Origin: Microbispora rosea subsp. aerata
GTDB lineage: Bacteria > Actinomycetota > Actinomycetes > Streptosporangiales > Streptosporangiaceae
Assembly (NCBI RefSeq): GCF_014647835.1
Contig: NZ_BMPY01000004.1
Location: forward strand, 156,244-220,243
DNA length: 64,000 bases
Direction: 5' to 3'
Each line of letters starts with the position of its first letter. The first letter of the stretch is position 1. Shown piece after piece: positions 60,561 through 64,000 of this stretch. The notes under the pieces were generated by a model, which was not told the origin of the DNA, searched no databases, and was given only the letters and a program-made list of their open reading frames with translations. The translations under genes were made by a program, and so were the position numbers.

Positions 60561-60873
60561 CGCTCTCCAACCGGGACAGGCAATAGCCGATTTGGTTACG
60601 GAGAGCTTTCTTTATAGCACTATCCGTGACGACCTAAAGGGATTCCCAAATGTTGACCGGCCATGACAGTGAGAAGACAGAAGGGCCGCGCACCGCGATC
60701 ACGCGGCTTGCGGCCCTTCCCGGGTCCGTACGAGGACTGCTCGCGGGACTGCACGCGAGCACTACACGGAGCCCTGTACGTGGGGATTACACGCGAGCAC
60801 CGTACGTGAGGACTGCACGCGGGAACCCCCGCGAGGACCACACGTGGAGGCCGCTCGCGGGACTACGCGAGCA
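60561..60873. other. 313-bp intergenic region
   Basis: Contains the XRE promoter side near 60600, a hairpin (60680-60719) and the repeat array up to the malic enzyme stop. No gene seen. Confidence 0.5.
60680..60719 (-). terminator. Probable terminator of the malic enzyme gene
   Basis: GAAGGGCCGC (60680-60689) pairs with GCGGCCCTTC (60710-60719), with an inner CCGCG-ATCA-CGCGG stem. It lies beyond the repeat array in the transcription direction. Confidence 0.6.
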
Positions 60874-60877
60874 CTAC
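60728..60877. repeat. About five degenerate ~26-30 bp tandem repeats
   Basis: Units resemble GTACGTGAGGACTGCACGCGAGCACC and are spaced irregularly (near 60728, 60747, 60775, 60802, 60833). The array runs up to the stop codon of the malic enzyme gene. Confidence 0.6.
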
Positions 60878-62058
60878 TTGCGGGCGACGCCGTCCTCCCG
60901 CGCCTGCCGCGCGACGGCGGCGATGACCGCGGGGGCGACCCGGGCGTCGAACGGCGAGGGGATGACGTAGTTCTCGGAGACCTCGTCCCCGACCACGGCC
61001 GCCAGCGCGTCCGCCGCGGCCACCTTCATGTTCTCCGTGATCGTCGTCGCGCGGACGTCGAGCGCGCCGCGGAAGACCCCGGGGAAGGCCAGCACGTTGT
61101 TGATCTGGTTGGGGTAGTCGGACCGGCCCGTGGCGACCACGCGGGCGTGCCGGCCGGCCACCTCGGGGTCCACCTCCGGGGTGGGGTTGGACAACGCGAA
61201 CACGATCGAGTCCTTGGCCATCGCCGCGACGGCCTCCTCGGAGACGGTCGACCCGGACAGGCCGACGAACACGTCGGCGCCGGCGAGCGCCTGCTCGGTC
61301 GACCCGGACAGGCCGGCCTTGTTGGTGTCGCGGGCCAGCGCCCGCTTGACCGGGTTCAGGTCCTCGCGGCCGGTGTGGATGATGCCCTTGGAGTCGGAGA
61401 CCGCGATGTCGCCGATCCCGGCGTTCAGCAGGATGCGCGACACCGCGACGCCGGACGCGCCCGCGCCGGCCACGACCGCGCGCAGGTCGCCGAGGGACCG
61501 CCCGGTGAGACGGGCCGCGTTGCGCAGCGCGGCGAGGACCACGATCGCCGTGCCGTGCTGGTCGTCGTGGAAGACGGGGATGTCGAGAAGCTCCCGCAGG
61601 CGCTCCTCCACCTCGAAGCAGCGGGGGGCGCTGATGTCCTCGAGGTTGATGCCGCCGAACGACGGCGCGAGCCTGGCGACGGTTTCGACGATCTCGTCCA
61701 CGTCGGTGCAGTTGATGCAGATGGGCACCGCGTCGACGTTGGCGAACTGCTTGAACAGCAGGGCCTTGCCCTCCATCACCGGCATCGCGGCGGAGGGCCC
61801 GATGTCGCCGAGGCCCAAAACCGCGGTGCCGTCGGAGACCACGGCCACGACGTTGGAGACCCAGGTGTAGTCGTTGACCAGTTCCGGATTGTCGGCGATG
61901 GCCGTGCAGACGCGGGCGACCCCGGGCGTGTACGCGAGCGACAGGTCGTCGGCGTCGCGGACCGGGACGGTGGAGCGGACCTCCAGCTTGCCTCCGCGAT
62001 GCAGGGCGAAAGCGGGATCCAGATCGAGAGAATCCAAAGAAGAAGAAGTGACGGTCAC
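60874..62058 (-). CDS. Malic enzyme (NAD(P)-dependent, oxaloacetate-decarboxylating)
   Basis: 394 residues from GTG 62058, the start that gives the typical short bacterial form; ATG 62253 would add 65 Arg/Pro-rich residues. Conserved: SLAYTPGVARVC with the catalytic Tyr, EGKALLFKQFANVDAVPICI with the catalytic Lys region, metal site FGGINLEDISAPRCFEVE and HDDQHGTAIVVLA, NAD motif AGAGASGVAVSRIL, and SNPTPEVDPE. It converts malate to pyruvate and CO2 with NAD(P)H production, linking the TCA cycle to gluconeogenesis and lipid synthesis. Confidence 0.92.
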   Translation of the reverse strand: MTVTSSSLDSLDLDPAFALHRGGKLEVRSTVPVRDADDLSLAYTPGVARVCTAIADNPELVNDYTWVSNVVAVVSDGTAVLGLGDIGPSAAMPVMEGKALLFKQFANVDAVPICINCTDVDEIVETVARLAPSFGGINLEDISAPRCFEVEERLRELLDIPVFHDDQHGTAIVVLAALRNAARLTGRSLGDLRAVVAGAGASGVAVSRILLNAGIGDIAVSDSKGIIHTGREDLNPVKRALARDTNKAGLSGSTEQALAGADVFVGLSGSTVSEEAVAAMAKDSIVFALSNPTPEVDPEVAGRHARVVATGRSDYPNQINNVLAFPGVFRGALDVRATTITENMKVAAADALAAVVGDEVSENYVIPSPFDARVAPAVIAAVARQAREDGVARK

Positions 62059-62330
62059 AGCGACCCCAGTGTCGAAAGGACGAGTTCCTTCGGTAGACGA
62101 CGCCAAGAGAACGAAAGCCTTGGCTTCGGTAGCCGCCGGAGGCCGTCGTCGTTGACGGTCGTCACTTGAGGGGGTACGGGGGTCACCCGTTCCCCGATTG
62201 TGCCACAGGCTTAGGCAAGCACCCGGACCGGATTGGGTCACATATCGTTGCACAAACAGGTGTTCCCCCAGGCCATCGGGCGTGTAATACTCGGCTTTGC
62301 CAGTGATCTCTTACGTACTTGGGCGTCCCA

Positions 62331-62858
62331 GTGGACTTGACGTCTTACGCCGAGCTGGCCGTTCAACTGGTCAACATGGGCGACGAACTCAAAAACCCCT
62401 TCTCCCTGCGCGCCCTGCTTGAGGAGACGGGCCGTACGGAGGCGGCCGCACGGCTCACCCGCCGCGACATCGACGCGCTGTGCGAGCTGCGCGACGAGCT
62501 CGCGGGGGTGTTCGCCTCCGCCGCGGAGGGCGACGACGTGGACGTGGTCGAGCGGCTCAACGGGCTGCTGGTCCGCCATCCCGTCCATCCGCAGATCTCC
62601 GGGCACGACGGCCAGCCCTGGCATCTGCACCTGACCGAGGGCGGCCGGGTCGCCGACGCCCTCTCGGTGGGGTCGGTCATGGGCCTGGCCAGCGTGGTGA
62701 CCCGGCTCGGCGTGGACCGGCTCGGCATGTGCCAGGCCGCGCCGTGCCGCAACGCCTACATCGACACCTCCTCCAACCGGTCGCGCCGCTACTGCTCCGA
62801 GCGGTGCGCCAGCCGGGCCAACGTGGCCGCGTACCGGGCGCGCAAGCGAGGCGCCTGA
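62331..62858 (+). CDS. CGNR zinc-finger regulator
   Basis: 175 residues from GTG 62331 (TTG 62319 is an alternative). N-terminal ABATE-type domain (DLTSYAELAVQLVNM) and C-terminal CGNR zinc finger (CQAAPCRNAYIDTSSNRSRRYCSERCASRANVAAYRARKR) with four cysteines in two pairs. Such proteins are putative stress-response transcription factors. It diverges from the malic enzyme gene. Confidence 0.88.
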   Translation: MDLTSYAELAVQLVNMGDELKNPFSLRALLEETGRTEAAARLTRRDIDALCELRDELAGVFASAAEGDDVDVVERLNGLLVRHPVHPQISGHDGQPWHLHLTEGGRVADALSVGSVMGLASVVTRLGVDRLGMCQAAPCRNAYIDTSSNRSRRYCSERCASRANVAAYRARKRGA

Positions 62859-63040
62859 GCCACCGGCGGCTTTCCGCGACGGCGACCCGCCGTACGTGAG
62901 GCGGGCGCGGCAGGGGCGGGTCCCGCCGCCCGTGCGTGCGCGCGCGACCGGGGCGCGGCGGCGTTCCCGGTTTCGCGGTGTGCTCCGGCGGATTTCGGCT
63001 CCGGGCTTTCCGCTCCGGGCTTGCCGCTACGGGCTTGCCG

Positions 63041-63355
63041 CTACTGCGCCGGCGCGGGGAAGCGCAGCGTGGGCCGGGGCCAGTAACGCAGCACGACCCT
63101 GCCCACGATGTCCTCCTCTGGCACCGCGCCGAAGTCCCAGCTGTCGCGCCGGCCCGGGGCCGACTGGTTGTCGCTCTCCAGCCACCAGCCGTCGTCCGTG
63201 AGCCGGAACGCCCGCTTGACGATCAGCCCGTGCGGGCGCCTGGCGACCACCACGTCGCCCGGCCGGACGGAGGCGCCGAGCCGTACCAGCAGCCAGTCTC
63301 CGGACCGTAACGCCGGCAGCATCGAGTCGCCGGAGACACATACGGCGGTGAGCAC
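63041..63355 (-). CDS. sodX: SodX-type signal-peptidase-like protease for nickel SOD maturation
   Basis: 104 residues from GTG 63355, which has a GGAGG site at proper spacing; the upstream ATG 63421 would leave only 18 bases to the divergent sodN start. S26/S24-type domain with Ser11 (SGDSMLP) and Lys47 (LIVKRAF) as the catalytic dyad, then SWDFGAVPEEDIVGRVVLRY. In nickel-SOD organisms the neighbouring SodX removes the N-terminal leader so that His1 becomes the nickel ligand. Divergent pairing with sodN fits. Confidence 0.85.
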   Translation of the reverse strand: MLTAVCVSGDSMLPALRSGDWLLVRLGASVRPGDVVVARRPHGLIVKRAFRLTDDGWWLESDNQSAPGRRDSWDFGAVPEEDIVGRVVLRYWPRPTLRFPAPAQ

Positions 63356-63439
63356 ATCCCCCTCCGCGCGATGATTTCGGGACGAGTAAGGTCGGTCGTG
63401 GAACAGTGCTGTCACCAGCATTCCTAAGGAAGGATTCCG

Positions 63440-63841
63440 ATGCTCGCACGACTGCTGCGACCCCGGCACGAGGCGTCCGCCCACTGCGACCTGCCGTGCG
63501 GGGTGTACGACCCGGCGCAGGCTCGCATCGAGGCCGAGTCCGTCAAGGCGATCATTAAGAAGTACGCCGACAACGAGGACCCGGTCTTCCGGACCCGCGC
63601 GCTGATCATCAAGGAACAGCGGGCCGAGCTGGTCAAGCATCACCTGTGGGTGCTGTGGACCGACTACTTCAAGCCTCAGCACCTCGAGCAGTACCCCCAG
63701 CTCCACCAGCTGTTCTGGGACGCCACGAAGCTCGCCGGCGCCGCGGGCGCCAAGGGCACCGTCGACCCGTCCGTGGCCGACGACCTGCTCGCGAAGATCG
63801 ACGAGATCTCCAAGATCTTCTGGGAGACCAAGGCCGCCTGA
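63440..63841 (+). CDS. sodN: Nickel superoxide dismutase
   Basis: 133 residues with an AAGGAAGG ribosome site. The 14-residue leader (ending in SA) is followed by the nickel hook HCDLPCGVYDPAQAR: His15, Cys16 and Cys20 of the precursor become His1, Cys2 and Cys6 of the mature enzyme. The rest is the four-helix bundle of the hexameric Ni-SOD. It dismutates superoxide in the cytoplasm. In Streptomyces sodN expression needs nickel. Confidence 0.97.
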   Translation: MLARLLRPRHEASAHCDLPCGVYDPAQARIEAESVKAIIKKYADNEDPVFRTRALIIKEQRAELVKHHLWVLWTDYFKPQHLEQYPQLHQLFWDATKLAGAAGAKGTVDPSVADDLLAKIDEISKIFWETKAA

Positions 63842-63854
63842 GCCCGGGATCTCG

Positions 63855-63887
63855 GGCCCCGCGCGACCCCCGCGGTCGCGCGGGGCC
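63855..63887 (+). terminator. Terminator after sodN
   Basis: GGCCCCGCGCGACC (63855-63868) pairs perfectly with 63874-63887 (14 bp, 5-base loop), 13 bases after the stop codon. From there to 64000 I see no gene. Confidence 0.75.
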
Positions 63888-64000
63888 AGATCATCCCAAG
63901 ACCCATACAAACTCCATATTCGGTAGCACGGAATTTACGTGCAGTTACCTCCAAGGATCGCCACAATCAGCGCGTCCAGCCGGGGCAACACCCCGCGAGT

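Noticed and set aside
57689-60877. The two ~30-bp arrays considered as CRISPR arrays
   Set aside because: Repeats are degenerate and adjacent, without spacers of constant length; no cas genes.
62059-62253. 65-residue N-terminal extension of malic enzyme
   Set aside because: Arg/Pro-rich, not family-like, and would remove most of the promoter space; GTG 62058 gives the usual bacterial length.

Overview
The window is a very GC-rich stretch of an actinomycete chromosome. Kgd-type 2-oxoglutarate dehydrogenase, nickel superoxide dismutase with its SodX protease, NDMA-type alcohol dehydrogenase, a KstR-like regulator, a CebR box, a subtilisin-inhibitor protein and many GTG/TTG starts point to a filamentous, saprophytic actinobacterium, most likely of the Streptosporangiales. 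That placement is inference. I saw no rRNA, tRNA, CRISPR array or intact transposon.

Layout. 1-2.6 kb: end of a DUF222/HNH (REP13E12-type) gene followed by tandem, decaying copies of its own 3' end. 2.6-8.2 kb: secreted CBM2-GH18 chitinase with promoter and operator, an SppA-like protease, a flavin reductase, and an iolD gene that has lost its C-terminal half. 8.4-11.8 kb: four-gene betaine/choline-type ABC importer. 12-14.4 kb: an odd protein joining a sigma-factor-like N-terminus, about 13 FDAFG repeats and a C-terminal membrane anchor. 15-24.8 kb: a KstR-like TetR regulator, a CYP125-like P450, GDP-mannose dehydratase, glycosyltransferase, methyltransferase, alpha/alpha-toroid protein, second methyltransferase, F420/FMN split-barrel protein, 3Fe-4S ferredoxin and NDMA-dependent alcohol dehydrogenase. 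KstR-like boxes occur at the regulator, upstream of the P450 and in two divergent promoters, which suggests one regulon. 25.5-36 kb: a ROK-controlled sugar ABC importer with dehydrogenase and isomerase, divergent from a beta-phosphoglucomutase-type HAD enzyme and a GH65 phosphorylase. 36-41.4 kb: SDR, MarR regulator, flavin monooxygenase, metallo-hydrolase and ArsR regulator. 41.6-44.2 kb: GH9 cellulase with a perfect CebR operator. 44.3-46.5 kb: amidotransferase, a TetR gene divergent from a 29-codon SDR remnant, and a B3/B4-domain protein. 46.7-50.6 kb: kgd and a small DUF6104-like gene. 51-52.8 kb: DUF4097 / 49-aa ORF / PadR operon. 55-59 kb: subtilisin-inhibitor homologue divergent from two related secreted serine proteases. 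59-64 kb: XRE regulator, malic enzyme, CGNR zinc-finger protein, sodX and sodN.

How the genes work together. The chitinase, cellulase, ROK-regulated importer and GH65/HAD pair fit a polysaccharide and disaccharide scavenging lifestyle. The 15-24.8 kb block is the best candidate for an undescribed system: an oxidative module (P450, ferredoxin, alcohol dehydrogenase, split-barrel protein) and a deoxysugar/glycosyl/methyl transfer module that share the same operator pattern. Several intergenic regions hold short degenerate tandem repeats, which seems to be a habit of this genome.
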